Positions 9,219 to 17,740 of a stretch of DNA of 57,175 nucleotides are shown piece by piece. The position numbers were made by a program, and so were the translations under genes. Origin of the DNA: Streptomyces sp. MZ04. Its GTDB lineage: Bacteria > Actinomycetota > Actinomycetes > Streptomycetales > Streptomycetaceae. The notes under the pieces were generated by a model. It did not search any database, had not been told where the DNA came from, and saw nothing but the letters and a program-made list of their open reading frames with translations. The stretch covers positions 1-57,175 of the forward strand of contig NZ_SRIC01000020.1 of the NCBI RefSeq assembly GCF_004684775.1. The letters run 5' to 3'. Each line of letters begins with the position of its first letter. The first letter of the stretch is position 1.

Positions 9219-10597
9219 TCCGCCTCACCTGGGTCCAGCCGGAGGACCTGCTGGGCCACGAACTCCGCCAGGCGCAGGAGGAGGGCCGCGACACATCAGC
9301 GGTACGAGCCCGCTGGCTGGCAGCAGGCGGCTCCCTGACCCCACCCCGATCCGGCGCATCGCCGACACCGGCTTCCCCACACCTGCGAGCACTGGCAGAA
9401 CACCTACTGGCCGAACTGACCGAACGGCCGCCCCCGTTGTGGGCAGGCGTTCCGCAGGGCGGAACGGGTGGGCACAACGCCACCCACCGGCCCAAGGCCC
9501 TACGCCACCGCCTACACGCCGCCTGGCTGGGCAGAGCCGCAGGCTGCCTCCTCGGCAAACCAGTGGAGAAGCTCCCCCTCACCGGCATCCGAAGCCTCGC
9601 CAAAGCAACAGGCAACTGGCCCCTGAACACCTGGTTCACGGCAGAAGGCGTCCCCCGGGACCTCAAGCAGGCCTACCCCTGGAACAAGCGCTCCGCCACG
9701 ACATCCCTGGCGGAAAACATCAAGGGAATGCCCGAGGACGACGACCTCAACTACCCCCTCCTCAACCTCCGCCTCCTCCAACGCCACGGCAAAACCTTCA
9801 CCACCACGGACGTGGCAAGGCTCTGGCTGGACGAGCTCCCCGCCGCCCGCACCTTCACCGCGGAACGCATCGCCTACCGCAACCTCCTCAACGGCATCGA
9901 GCCCCCGCACACCGCCACCCACCACAACCCCTTCCGGGAGTGGATCGGCGCCCTGATCCGCGCCGACGTGCACGGCTGGACCAACCCCGGCGCCCCCGCG
10001 AAAGCCGCCGAACAGGCCCACCGCGACGCGGCCCTCACCCACACCGCCAACGGCGTGTACGGCGCGATGTTCGCGGCGGCCACCATCGCCGAGGCCGCGG
10101 CGGGGACCGGCGACGTCCACCACTGCCTGCGCACCGGCCTCACCGTCGTACCCCCGGAATCCCGCCTCGCCCGAGCCGTCCGCCATAGCATCCAACTGGC
10201 CAGGGAACAGAGCCAGTTCGACCACATCGTGGACGAGCTGCACACCACCTACGGCCACTACCACTGGGTGCACGTCGTCCCCAACGCCGCCCTCCTCTCC
10301 GCCGCCCTCACCCACGCCGAAGGCGACTTCACCGGCTCCATCACCCGCGCCGTCTCCGGCGGCTGGGACACCGACTCGAACGGCGCCACCGCGGGCTCGA
10401 TCGCGGGCCTGCTCGCAGGCCACCCGGACGCGCTCCCGGACCGCTGGACGTCCCCGCTCGAGAACCGCGTCGCCAGCTCGGTCGCCGGTTTCGACGGCAT
10501 CGGCTTCGACACCCTCGCGGACCTCACCACCGAACTCGCCCAAGAGACCAACGAGACCAACGAGACCAACGCGATCCAGGAGACAGACCTCCCATGA
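9215..10597 (+). CDS. ADP-ribosylglycohydrolase family protein 3 with extra N-terminal region
   Basis: 460 residues. Residues 1-70 form a separate short region (MIRLTWVQPEDLLGHELRQA ...). Residues 71-89 ([17 protein letters not shown]) are encoded by a copy of the palindromic repeat element. The ARH domain begins near residue 94 (AAWLGRAAGCLLGKPVEKLP), has PEDDDLNY in the first metal region, and GGWDTDSNGATAGSIAGLLAG at 382-402 with Asp385 and Asp387. The open frame extends upstream, but the ATGA-coupled start at 9215 fits the operon. It ends with Asn-Glu-Thr repeats (gagaccaac x3, 10544-10570). Confidence 0.85.
   Translation: MIRLTWVQPEDLLGHELRQAQEEGRDTSAVRARWLAAGGSLTPPRSGASPTPASPHLRALAEHLLAELTERPPPLWAGVPQGGTGGHNATHRPKALRHRLHAAWLGRAAGCLLGKPVEKLPLTGIRSLAKATGNWPLNTWFTAEGVPRDLKQAYPWNKRSATTSLAENIKGMPEDDDLNYPLLNLRLLQRHGKTFTTTDVARLWLDELPAARTFTAERIAYRNLLNGIEPPHTATHHNPFREWIGALIRADVHGWTNPGAPAKAAEQAHRDAALTHTANGVYGAMFAAATIAEAAAGTGDVHHCLRTGLTVVPPESRLARAVRHSIQLAREQSQFDHIVDELHTTYGHYHWVHVVPNAALLSAALTHAEGDFTGSITRAVSGGWDTDSNGATAGSIAGLLAGHPDALPDRWTSPLENRVASSVAGFDGIGFDTLADLTTELAQETNETNETNAIQETDLP
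9435..9479. repeat. Dispersed palindromic element, copy 2, inside a coding frame
   Basis: Same structure as the copy at 6839-6881, with identical inner stem and G-G mismatches. The base pair C6840-G6880 of copy 1 is T9437-A9477 here, a compensating change, and one further pair (C9435-G9479) extends the stem. Similarity continues on the left as ccgccccc. The element is translated in frame within ADP-ribosylglycohydrolase 3. Confidence 0.88.
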
Positions 10598-11502
10598 CCC
10601 ACATCGCCGTGCTCGGCAGCACGAACATGGACCTCATCGCGTACGTCGCCAAGGCGCCGCAGCGCGGAGAGACCGTCACCGGGCGGGAGTTCCGCACGCT
10701 CCCCGGCGGCAAGGGCGCCAACCAGGCCGTCGCCGCGGCCCGCGCGGGCGCCGACAACGTCTCGATGATCGGCGCGGTCGGCGCCGACGCCTTCGGCACC
10801 CAGCTCCGCAGCACGCTCGAGCACTCCGGCGTCGACACCGACCTGCTGCGCACCGTCGACACCGCGGCCACCGGCACAGCCCACATCGTGGTCGACGACG
10901 AGGGCGGCAACGCGATCATCGTCATCCCCGGCGCCAACGGCACCCTCACCGCCCTCGCCCCCGGCGACGAGGGCCTGATCGCCTCGGCCGACACCCTGCT
11001 GCTCCAGCTGGAGATCCCCGTCGAAGGGGTGCTCGCCGCGGCGCAGGCCGCCCGCAGGCACGGCGTACGCACCATCCTGACCCCGGCTCCGGCACAGCCG
11101 CTGCCGCCCGAACTCCTCGCCGCCACCGACCTGTTGGTGCCCAACGAGCACGAGGCGGCCGCCCTCACCGGCATCACCGAACCGCGCGCGGCGGCCAAGG
11201 CGCTGCTCGCCCAGGTCCCCGAGGTCGTCGTCACTCTGGGCGCGCGCGGCAGTCTGTACGCGGCCCGCGGCGCCGAGCCGGTCCTCGTGGAGGCCCCGCA
11301 GGTCACCGCCGTGGACACGACGGGCGCGGGCGACACCTTCGTCGGCACCCTCGCGGTGGCACTCGCCGAGGGCCGCTCGGTGCCGAAGGCGCTCGCGTGG
11401 GCGTCGACGGCGGCCGCGCTCTCCGTCCAGCGCCCCGGGGCGGCGGCGTCCATGCCGTACCGCTCGGAGATCGACACCGCGGCGAACGGCGCGGCGTCAT
11501 GA
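10594..11502 (+). CDS. rbsK: Ribokinase (PfkB family)
   Basis: 302 residues, typical ribokinase length. Phosphorylates ribose to ribose 5-phosphate with ATP. Signatures: N-terminal GSTNMDL, PGGKGANQAVAAARAGA (PfkB signature 1, about residues 42-58), NEHEAAALTG, and TTGAGDTFVGTLA with the catalytic Asp of GAGD. Coupled ATGA to the preceding hydrolase (10594-10597) and to the next gene. Being locked to three putative ADP-ribosyl hydrolases suggests it salvages ribose released from their products. A related pentose or nucleoside kinase activity is possible. Confidence 0.9.
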   Translation: MTHIAVLGSTNMDLIAYVAKAPQRGETVTGREFRTLPGGKGANQAVAAARAGADNVSMIGAVGADAFGTQLRSTLEHSGVDTDLLRTVDTAATGTAHIVVDDEGGNAIIVIPGANGTLTALAPGDEGLIASADTLLLQLEIPVEGVLAAAQAARRHGVRTILTPAPAQPLPPELLAATDLLVPNEHEAAALTGITEPRAAAKALLAQVPEVVVTLGARGSLYAARGAEPVLVEAPQVTAVDTTGAGDTFVGTLAVALAEGRSVPKALAWASTAAALSVQRPGAAASMPYRSEIDTAANGAAS

Positions 11503-12692
11503 CAGCACAGGCACCCCTCACGGGTCTGCGCGTCCTCGATCTCGCGACCCTCTTCGCAGGACCGCTCGCCGCGACGATGCTCGGCGACTTCGGCGCGGAG
11601 GTCGTCAAGGTCGAGCACCCCACGCGCCCCGACCCGTCCCGCGGCCACGGCCCGTCGAAGGACGGCGTCGGCCTGTGGTGGAAGCTGCTCGGCCGCAACA
11701 AGCGCACGATGACCCTTGACCTGTCGACGCCCGGCGGCCGCGCCACGCTCCTGCGGCTCGCCGCGACCGCCGACGTGATCATCGAGAACTTCCGCCCCGG
11801 CACCCTGGAGAAGTGGGACCTGGGCTGGGAGGAGCTGAGCGCGGCCAATCCCCGCCTGGTCCTGACCCGCGTCACGGCCTTCGGCCAGTTCGGCCCGTAC
11901 GCCCGCCGGCCCGGCTTCGGCACGCTCGCCGAGGCGATGAGCGGTTTCGCCGCGATCACCGGCGAACCGGACGGGCCGCCGACCCTTCCCCCCTTCGGTC
12001 TCGCCGATTCGGTCGCGGGTCTGGCGACGGCGTACGCGGTGATGACGGCGCTCGCGGCGCGCGACCGCACGGGCCGTGGCCAGGTCGTCGACATGGCGAT
12101 CATCGAGCCGATCCTCACGGTCCTCGGCCCGCAGCCGCTCTGGTACGACCAGTTGGGCCATGTTCAGCCGCGCACCGGCAACCGCTCGACGAACAACGCG
12201 CCCCGCAACACCTACCGCACGGCGGACGGGAGTTGGGTCGCCGTCTCCACCTCCGCGCAGTCGATCGCGGAGCGCGTGCTGCGCCTGGTGGGCCGCCCCG
12301 ACCTGATCGACGAGCCCTGGTTCGCGAGCGGCGCGGAACGGGCCCGCCACGCGGACGTGCTCGACGATGCGGTCGGCGGCTGGATCGGCCGCCGCACCCG
12401 CGCGGAGGTGATCGAGGCGTTCGAGAAGGCGGAGGCGGCGGTGGCTCCCATCCAGGACGTACGCGACGTCATGACGGACCCGCAGTACCAGGCCCTGAAC
12501 ACGCTCACCACCGTCCCCGACCCGGAGCTTGGCCCCCTGCGCATGCAGAACGTCCTCTTCCGTCTCTCCGAGACGCCGGGCGGCATCGGCTGGGCGGGCC
12601 GCCCGCACGGCGCGGACACGGACGCGGTCCTCACGGAACTCGGCCTGTCCGAAGGGGAGATCACCGAGCTGCGCAAGGCGGGAGCGCTGTGA
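11499..12692 (+). CDS. Class III (CaiB/BaiF) CoA-transferase
   Basis: 397 residues. Family III enzymes move CoA between carboxylates through an aspartyl-CoA intermediate. Visible: GLRVLDLATLFAGPLAATMLGDFGAEVVKVE at the N-terminus, LLGRNKRTMTLDL, ENFRPG, and the predicted nucleophile Asp170 in GLADSVAG, matching Asp169 of formyl-CoA transferase. Start ATG 11499 overlaps the ribokinase stop (ATGA). The next gene encodes a CoA-ester lyase, a common pairing for activating and then cleaving a dicarboxylic or hydroxy acid. Substrate unknown. Confidence 0.92.
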   Translation: MTAQAPLTGLRVLDLATLFAGPLAATMLGDFGAEVVKVEHPTRPDPSRGHGPSKDGVGLWWKLLGRNKRTMTLDLSTPGGRATLLRLAATADVIIENFRPGTLEKWDLGWEELSAANPRLVLTRVTAFGQFGPYARRPGFGTLAEAMSGFAAITGEPDGPPTLPPFGLADSVAGLATAYAVMTALAARDRTGRGQVVDMAIIEPILTVLGPQPLWYDQLGHVQPRTGNRSTNNAPRNTYRTADGSWVAVSTSAQSIAERVLRLVGRPDLIDEPWFASGAERARHADVLDDAVGGWIGRRTRAEVIEAFEKAEAAVAPIQDVRDVMTDPQYQALNTLTTVPDPELGPLRMQNVLFRLSETPGGIGWAGRPHGADTDAVLTELGLSEGEITELRKAGAL

Positions 12693-13522
12693 GAGACACC
12701 CCGCTGACCTGGCTGTACGCCCCCGGCGACCGTCCCTCGGTCGTGGCGAAGGCACTGCTCGCGGGCGCCGATGCCGTCATCGTCGACCTGGAGGACGCGG
12801 TCGGCCCCGACCGCAAGGAGTACGCGAGATCGGCGACGGCCGAGCTTCTCGCCGAGCCCCCGCCGGTCCCCGTGCACGTCCGCGTGAACGCCCTGGACGG
12901 CCCGCTCGCCGGGGCCGATCTCCGGGCGATCGCGCACCTTCCCGGAGTCTCCGGGCTTCGCCTGCCGAAGGTGACGTCCGCCGCCGACGTCGTCCGCGTC
13001 GCCGAGCGGGCGGCCCCCGCGGACGGCGGCGCCCCGGCGCTGCACGCCCTGCTCGAGTCGGCCGTCGGTCTCGAGCACGCGTACGCCATCGCCACCGCGC
13101 ACCCGGCCCTGCACGGCCTGTCCATCGGCGAGGCGGATCTCCGCGCGGATCTGGGAGTACGGGACGACGCGGGCCTCGACTGGGCGCGGGCCCGCGTGGT
13201 GGTGGCCGCGCGGGCGGCGGGCCTCGCCCCGCCCGCGCAGTCGGTGTACCCGGACATCCGCGACCTGCCGGGCCTGGCCGCCTCCTGTGCCCACGGCCGC
13301 GGCCTCGGCTTCCTGGGCCGCGCGGCGATCCACCCCCGCCAGCTCCCGGTGATCGAGCGGGCCTACCTCCCCACCCCGGAGGAGGTGGACCGGGCCGAGC
13401 AGATCCTCAAGGCGGCGGCAACGGAGTCGGGGGCGCTGGCCCTGCCGGACGGCACATTCGTGGACGCGGCGGTGGTGGAGGGCGCTCGGCGGACCCTCTC
13501 CCTTACGCACCGCCAACTCTGA
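12689..13522 (+). CDS. HpcH/HpaI-CitE family CoA-ester lyase (aldolase)
   Basis: 277 residues, GTG start overlapping the CoA-transferase stop (GTGA, 12689-12692). CitE-like TIM barrel: YAPGDRP at 10-16, metal/substrate motif VDLEDAV at 32-38, VHVRVNALDG, LLESAVGLEHA and SIGEADLRADLG. Family members cleave malyl-, citramalyl- or citryl-type CoA thioesters. Last gene of the operon, followed after 23 bp by a strong terminator. Cleavage of a 3-hydroxyacyl-CoA made by the neighbouring CoA-transferase is the likely role; the exact acid is not inferable. Confidence 0.9.
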   Translation: MRDTPLTWLYAPGDRPSVVAKALLAGADAVIVDLEDAVGPDRKEYARSATAELLAEPPPVPVHVRVNALDGPLAGADLRAIAHLPGVSGLRLPKVTSAADVVRVAERAAPADGGAPALHALLESAVGLEHAYAIATAHPALHGLSIGEADLRADLGVRDDAGLDWARARVVVAARAAGLAPPAQSVYPDIRDLPGLAASCAHGRGLGFLGRAAIHPRQLPVIERAYLPTPEEVDRAEQILKAAATESGALALPDGTFVDAAVVEGARRTLSLTHRQL

Positions 13523-13545
13523 CCGGCCTGCCCGATCAACGCGAA

Positions 13546-13577
13546 GGGGCCGCCGGATCAAGCGATCCGGCGGCCCC
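13546..13577. terminator. Bidirectional terminator
   Basis: Perfect 14-bp stem (13546-13559 with 13564-13577) and tetraloop AAGC between the convergent hydrolase operon and lgt. Confidence 0.92.
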
Positions 13578-13598
13578 ATCTACGTACGAAAAGGGCGG

Positions 13599-14576
13599 CT
13601 AGCCCTTCTTGGCGGACCCGGACCCGGACTCCGCCTCGGCTTCGGCCTCGTCCTTCTTCTCCAGCGACAGCGCCCCCTCGTCCTCGGACGGCTCTCCCTC
13701 GCCGGAGGCGGACGGCTCCGCCCCGTCCTTGGACGGTTCCCCCTCGTCCGGGTCGTCGGAAGCCCCCGGTTCCACCACTTCCTCCCGGCCAGGGCGCAGC
13801 TTCGCCGACAGGATGAAGTAGACGACCGCGAGGATGAAGACCACGATGGCGGTCCAGACGTTCAGGCGGAGGCCGAGGACATGGTGGGCGTCGTCGACGC
13901 GCATGTACTCGATCCAGCCGCGCCCCGCGCAGTACGACGCCACGTACAGGGCGAACGCCCGGCCGTGTCCGAGCTTGAAGCGGCGGTCGGCCCAGATGAC
14001 CAGGAAGCCGACGCCGATGCACCAGAGGGACTCGTAGAGGAACGTCGGGTGGTAGGTGCCGGGTACCCGGCCGTCCTCCGCCGACGTAATCTTCAGCGCC
14101 CACGGCAGATCCGTGGCCTTGCCGTACAGCTCCTGGTTGAACCAGTTGCCCCAGCGGCCGATGGCCTGGGCGAAGGCGATGCCGGGGGCGAGCGCGTCGG
14201 CCCAGGCGGGCAGCGGGATCCCGCGCCGGCGACAGCCGATCCAGGCACCGACCGCGCCGAACGCGATCGCGCCCCAGATACCGAGGCCGCCCTCCCAGAT
14301 CTTGAAGGCGTCCACCCAGTCACGGCCCTCGCTGAAGTACAGCTGGTAGTCCGTGATCACGTGGTAGAGACGCCCGCCGACGAGGCCGAACGGCACGGCC
14401 CAGACGGAGATGTCGGCCACGGTGCCTGGGCGGCCCCCGCGAGCGATCCACCGCTTGTTGCCGAGCCAGACGGCGACGAAGACGCCGATGATGATGCAGA
14501 ACGCGTAGCCGCGCAGCGGAATGGGTCCGAGTTCGACCACACCGCGCGACGGGCTGGGAATGAAGGCAAGGTCCAT
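13599..14576 (-). CDS. lgt: Prolipoprotein diacylglyceryl transferase
   Basis: 325 residues. Membrane enzyme that attaches diacylglycerol to the lipobox Cys of prolipoproteins, the first lipoprotein-maturation step. Signature GRWGNWFNQE at 140-149, HPTFLYES at 176-183, GRGWIEYMR at 218-226, with about seven hydrophobic segments. After residue ~262 there is an acidic Ser/Glu/Asp tail of about 60 residues not needed for the family fold. The start is ATG 14574-14576. No SD is seen; a TAGCGT hexamer (14592-14587) 10 bp upstream, with TTGCCT 19 bp further, could be the -10/-35, giving a very short leader. Confidence 0.97.
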   Translation of the reverse strand: MDLAFIPSPSRGVVELGPIPLRGYAFCIIIGVFVAVWLGNKRWIARGGRPGTVADISVWAVPFGLVGGRLYHVITDYQLYFSEGRDWVDAFKIWEGGLGIWGAIAFGAVGAWIGCRRRGIPLPAWADALAPGIAFAQAIGRWGNWFNQELYGKATDLPWALKITSAEDGRVPGTYHPTFLYESLWCIGVGFLVIWADRRFKLGHGRAFALYVASYCAGRGWIEYMRVDDAHHVLGLRLNVWTAIVVFILAVVYFILSAKLRPGREEVVEPGASDDPDEGEPSKDGAEPSASGEGEPSEDEGALSLEKKDEAEAEAESGSGSAKKG

Positions 14577-14654
14577 GGCAGGTCCGACGCTACCGTGCCG
14601 GGTGGTGCCCAAGGCAACCAGCCCGGCTACGGCTCCATAACTACGCCTCGTCGC

Positions 14655-15431
14655 CTACGCCCCGTTCGCCTTCTCCACCATCGCCTTCAGCTTCGCCGGG
14701 GTCAGCGGATTCTTCTGGTCCGCGAAAATGTTCTTCCCGTCGAGCAGCACGCTGGGCGTGCCCTGCAGGCCCGCGTCCTGGAACGCCTTGTTCGACTTCG
14801 TGACCCAGCTGTCGTGCGCGCCGTCCTCGACGCACTTCTTGAAGGAGGCGGTGTCGAGCCCGTCGACCTGGCCCGCGAGCTCGAGCAGCCTGCTGTTCTT
14901 GGCGAAGGCGTCGTCCGTCTCGGCGGGCTGGTTCTTGAACAGCACGTCGTGGTACGGCGTGAACTTCCCGGCGTCCTGGGCGCACGCCGCCGCGTTGGCC
15001 GCGCGCAGCGAGCCGCTGCCGCCCATGTTCCCGTCGATGAGCGTGGCCAGGTGATACTCGACCTTGAGCCGGCCCTTGTCGGTGAGCTCATGGATCGTCG
15101 TGCGGTACGCGTCCTCGAACGACTTGCACGCGGGGCAGCGGAAGTCCTCCCAGACGGTGAGGTTCGACTTGGCGCTGTCCTTGCCCACGGGGATCGCGAG
15201 CTGATCCTTGCCGTTCGCCCCCTGCGGGATCGCGACAAGACCCGAGGTGTCCTTGTCGTCGCCCGAGTTGGCGGCGAGCAGACCCGCCACGGCGGCCAGC
15301 GCGAGGACGCCGACGACGGCGGCCCCCACGATCAACACCCTGCGCTGCTTGTCCCGCGACTTCTGCCGCTCTCGCTCTTCCGCCAGCCGGTCGCGGGCCG
15401 CGCGCTTTCCCTCACGGTTCTTCTCGCTCAC
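14655..15431 (-). CDS. Membrane-anchored DsbA-like thioredoxin-fold protein (CPAC)
   Basis: 258 residues from GTG 15429-15431. A charged Arg/Lys/Glu cytoplasmic N-terminus (1-30), one membrane anchor (about 32-54), then an extracytoplasmic DsbA-type domain with active site CPAC at 99-102 (VWEDFRCPACKSFE) and the cis-proline loop GTPSVLLDG near 223-231. Likely an oxidoreductase that makes or isomerises disulfides in exported proteins. It lies between trpA and lgt on the same strand. A paralogue with CPVC is encoded at 46169-46987. Confidence 0.9.
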   Translation of the reverse strand: MSEKNREGKRAARDRLAEERERQKSRDKQRRVLIVGAAVVGVLALAAVAGLLAANSGDDKDTSGLVAIPQGANGKDQLAIPVGKDSAKSNLTVWEDFRCPACKSFEDAYRTTIHELTDKGRLKVEYHLATLIDGNMGGSGSLRAANAAACAQDAGKFTPYHDVLFKNQPAETDDAFAKNSRLLELAGQVDGLDTASFKKCVEDGAHDSWVTKSNKAFQDAGLQGTPSVLLDGKNIFADQKNPLTPAKLKAMVEKANGA

Positions 15432-15494
15432 ACCCCGCCAACGAACCGGGGAGGCACGAGCATGCCTCCCCGGTCCCAGGTCCACCCGTACGAG

Positions 15495-16319
15495 TTACGC
15501 GTCTCCGCGCACGCCCTTGGCGAGATCAACCGCGAGCGCGCGGACCGCGGCGAGCCCCGCGGCTGCGTCCCCGGCGGCCTGGGCGTCCAGGAGACGCTGG
15601 ACGAACGCGGAGCCGACGATCACGCCGTCGGCGAACCCGGCGACCTCGGAGGCCTGGCGGGCGTTGGAGACGCCGAGGCCGACACAGACCGGCAGGTCGG
15701 TGGTGGCCTTGGTGCGCCGCACCAGCTCCTGCGCCTGCTCACCGACGGACTCCCGGGTGCCGGTGACGCCCATCAGGGACGCCGCGTACACAAAGCCGGA
15801 ACCGGCCGCCGTGATGGTGGCGAGGCGCTCGTCCTTGCTGCTCGGCGCGACGACGAAGACCGTCGCCAGGCCGTGCTTCTCGGCGTGCTCCCTCCACAGC
15901 GCGGACTCCTGGACGGGCAGGTCGGGCAGGATGCAGCCCGCGCCGCCCGCCTCCGCGAGCTCGGCGGTGAAGCGCTCGATGCCGTAGCGGTCGATCGGAT
16001 TCCAGTACGTCATGACCAGCACCGGCTTGCCGGTCGCCTCGTGAGCCTCGCGGACCGTGCGCATGACGTCGGCGATCTTCAGGCCCGCCTTGAGCGCGAT
16101 GTCGTCGGCGGTCTGGATGACGGGGCCGTCGAGGACGGGGTCGCTGTGCGGGAGACCGACCTCCACGACGTCCGCGCCGCCGTCGAAGACGGCCTTGATC
16201 GCCGCGATGCCGCCGTCCACGGTCGGGAACCCGGCCGGCAGGTAGGCGATGAGGGCGGACCGGCCCTCGGACTTCGCTGCCGCGAGGGTGTCGTTCAACA
16301 GCTCGATGTTGCCGCTCAC
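15495..16319 (-). CDS. trpA: Tryptophan synthase alpha chain
   Basis: 274 residues. Cleaves indole-3-glycerol phosphate to indole, which is channelled to TrpB. Catalytic acids correspond to Glu53 in [11 protein letters not shown] and Asp64 in [21 protein letters not shown] and [10 protein letters not shown] are also typical. GTG start at 16317-16319 overlaps the trpB stop (GTGA), so the two subunits are translationally coupled. Confidence 0.98.
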   Translation of the reverse strand: MSGNIELLNDTLAAAKSEGRSALIAYLPAGFPTVDGGIAAIKAVFDGGADVVEVGLPHSDPVLDGPVIQTADDIALKAGLKIADVMRTVREAHEATGKPVLVMTYWNPIDRYGIERFTAELAEAGGAGCILPDLPVQESALWREHAEKHGLATVFVVAPSSKDERLATITAAGSGFVYAASLMGVTGTRESVGEQAQELVRRTKATTDLPVCVGLGVSNARQASEVAGFADGVIVGSAFVQRLLDAQAAGDAAAGLAAVRALAVDLAKGVRGDA

Positions 16320-17605
16320 TTGGCGTCCCCCTCGATCTCCGCGGCACCGGTGGCGGACGCGTCCGCCTCGACGGTGGCGTCCGTGTCGTACAGGCTGAAG
16401 TACCGCGCTGCCGTGTCCATGTCCTTGTCGCCGCGGCCGGACAGGTTGACGATCATCAGCCCGTCCTTGCCGAGCTCCTTGCCGATCTCGATCGCCCCGG
16501 CCAGCGCGTGGGCGCTCTCGATGGCCGGGATGATGCCCTCGGTCTGCGACAGGAGGCGCAGCGCCTGCATGGCCGCGGCGTCGGTGACCGCGCGGTACTC
16601 GCCGCGGCCGCTGTCCTTGAGGAAGGCGTGCTCGGGGCCGATGCCGGGGTAGTCGAGTCCGGCGGAGATCGAGTAGGGCTCGGTGATCTGGCCCTCCTCG
16701 TCCTGGAGGACGTACGACCGTGAGCCGTGCAGGATGCCCGGCTCGCCCGCGGTCAGCGTGGCCGCGTGCTCGCCGGTCTCGATACCGTGCCCGGCGGGCT
16801 CGCAGCCGATGAGGCGTACGTCGGCGTCCGGGATGAAGGCGTGGAAGAGGCCGATGGCGTTGGACCCGCCGCCCACACAGGCGACGGCGGCGTCGGGCAG
16901 GCGTCCGGCGCGCTCCAGGATCTGCCGCCGGGCCTCCACCCCGATGACCCGGTGGAAGTCGCGGACCATGGCGGGGAAGGGGTGCGGGCCCGCGACGGTG
17001 CCGAAGAGGTAGTGGGTGCGGTCGACGTTGGCGACCCAGTCGCGGAACGCCTCGTTGATGGCGTCCTTGAGGGTGCGGCTGCCGGACTTCACGGCCACGA
17101 CCTCGGCGCCGAGCATGCGCATGCGGGCCACGTTCAGGGCCTGGCGCTGGGTGTCGATCTCGCCCATGTAGATGGTGCAGTCGAGGCCGAAGAGCGCGCA
17201 GGCGGTGGCGGTGGCGACGCCGTGCTGGCCCGCGCCGGTCTCCGCGATGACGCGGGTCTTGCCCATGCGCTTGGTGAGCAGGGCCTGGCCGAGCACGTTG
17301 TTGATCTTGTGCGAGCCGGTGTGGTTCAGGTCCTCGCGCTTGAGGAAGATGCGGGCGCCTCCCGCTTCCGCGGCGAAACGGGGGACTTCGGTGAGGCTGC
17401 TGGGACGGCCCGTGTAGTTGACGAGGAGGTCGTCGAGCTCGGCGGCGAAGGCGGGGTCGTTCTTGGCCTTTTCGTACTCGACGGCTACCTCGTCGACCGC
17501 GGCGACGAGGGCCTCGGGGATGAATTTCCCTCCGAACGCGCCGAAGTAGCCCTCGGCGGTGGGGACTTGACCCTCCGGGTCCGGGATGAAGAAGTTGCTG
17601 GGCAT
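16316..17605 (-). CDS. trpB: Tryptophan synthase beta chain
   Basis: 429 residues. PLP enzyme joining indole and serine. PLP lysine is Lys100 in [17 protein letters not shown] at 122-129 carries the catalytic Glu, and GGGSNA at 245-250 binds the PLP phosphate. The ATG at 17603-17605 follows a 135-bp gap that separates it from trpM and contains a dispersed hairpin element, so trpBA may have its own promoter. The C-terminus has a short Ala/Asp/Glu-rich extension. Confidence 0.98.
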   Translation of the reverse strand: MPSNFFIPDPEGQVPTAEGYFGAFGGKFIPEALVAAVDEVAVEYEKAKNDPAFAAELDDLLVNYTGRPSSLTEVPRFAAEAGGARIFLKREDLNHTGSHKINNVLGQALLTKRMGKTRVIAETGAGQHGVATATACALFGLDCTIYMGEIDTQRQALNVARMRMLGAEVVAVKSGSRTLKDAINEAFRDWVANVDRTHYLFGTVAGPHPFPAMVRDFHRVIGVEARRQILERAGRLPDAAVACVGGGSNAIGLFHAFIPDADVRLIGCEPAGHGIETGEHAATLTAGEPGILHGSRSYVLQDEEGQITEPYSISAGLDYPGIGPEHAFLKDSGRGEYRAVTDAAAMQALRLLSQTEGIIPAIESAHALAGAIEIGKELGKDGLMIVNLSGRGDKDMDTAARYFSLYDTDATVEADASATGAAEIEGDAK

Positions 17606-17681
17606 GCGGAAACCTCGCTATGGCTGGCGGTGTCGATTGGCATGAGTACGCCCTGACGCCGTAGCTGGTCACGGTTCTGTC

Positions 17682-17740
17682 GCGACTGCGGCCCCTCTTG
17701 GGCTGATCGCGCAGTTCCCCGCGCCCCTTTCAGGGGCGCT
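17682..17740. repeat. Dispersed Streptomyces-type element with hairpin between trpM and trpB
   Basis: About 59 bp ending in the hairpin gcgcccct-ttc-aggggcgc (17721-17739), preceded by cgcagttccccgcgcccct. I recall this sequence as a high-copy intergenic element in Streptomyces; a genome-wide count would confirm it. It abuts the trpM stop codon exactly (17741). The hairpin could terminate or attenuate transcription from trpC-trpM into trpBA, or protect the 3' end of the upstream message. Confidence 0.7.

Noticed and set aside
6839..9479. Composite transposon bounded by the palindromic elements
   Set aside because: No transposase, no target duplication and only short elements; genes between them are normal operon members.
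8462..10597. A single fused protein extending ADP-ribosylglycohydrolase 3 upstream
   Set aside because: The upstream part overlaps paralogue 2 in another frame and is Arg/Pro low-complexity; the ATGA-coupled start at 9215 is far better.
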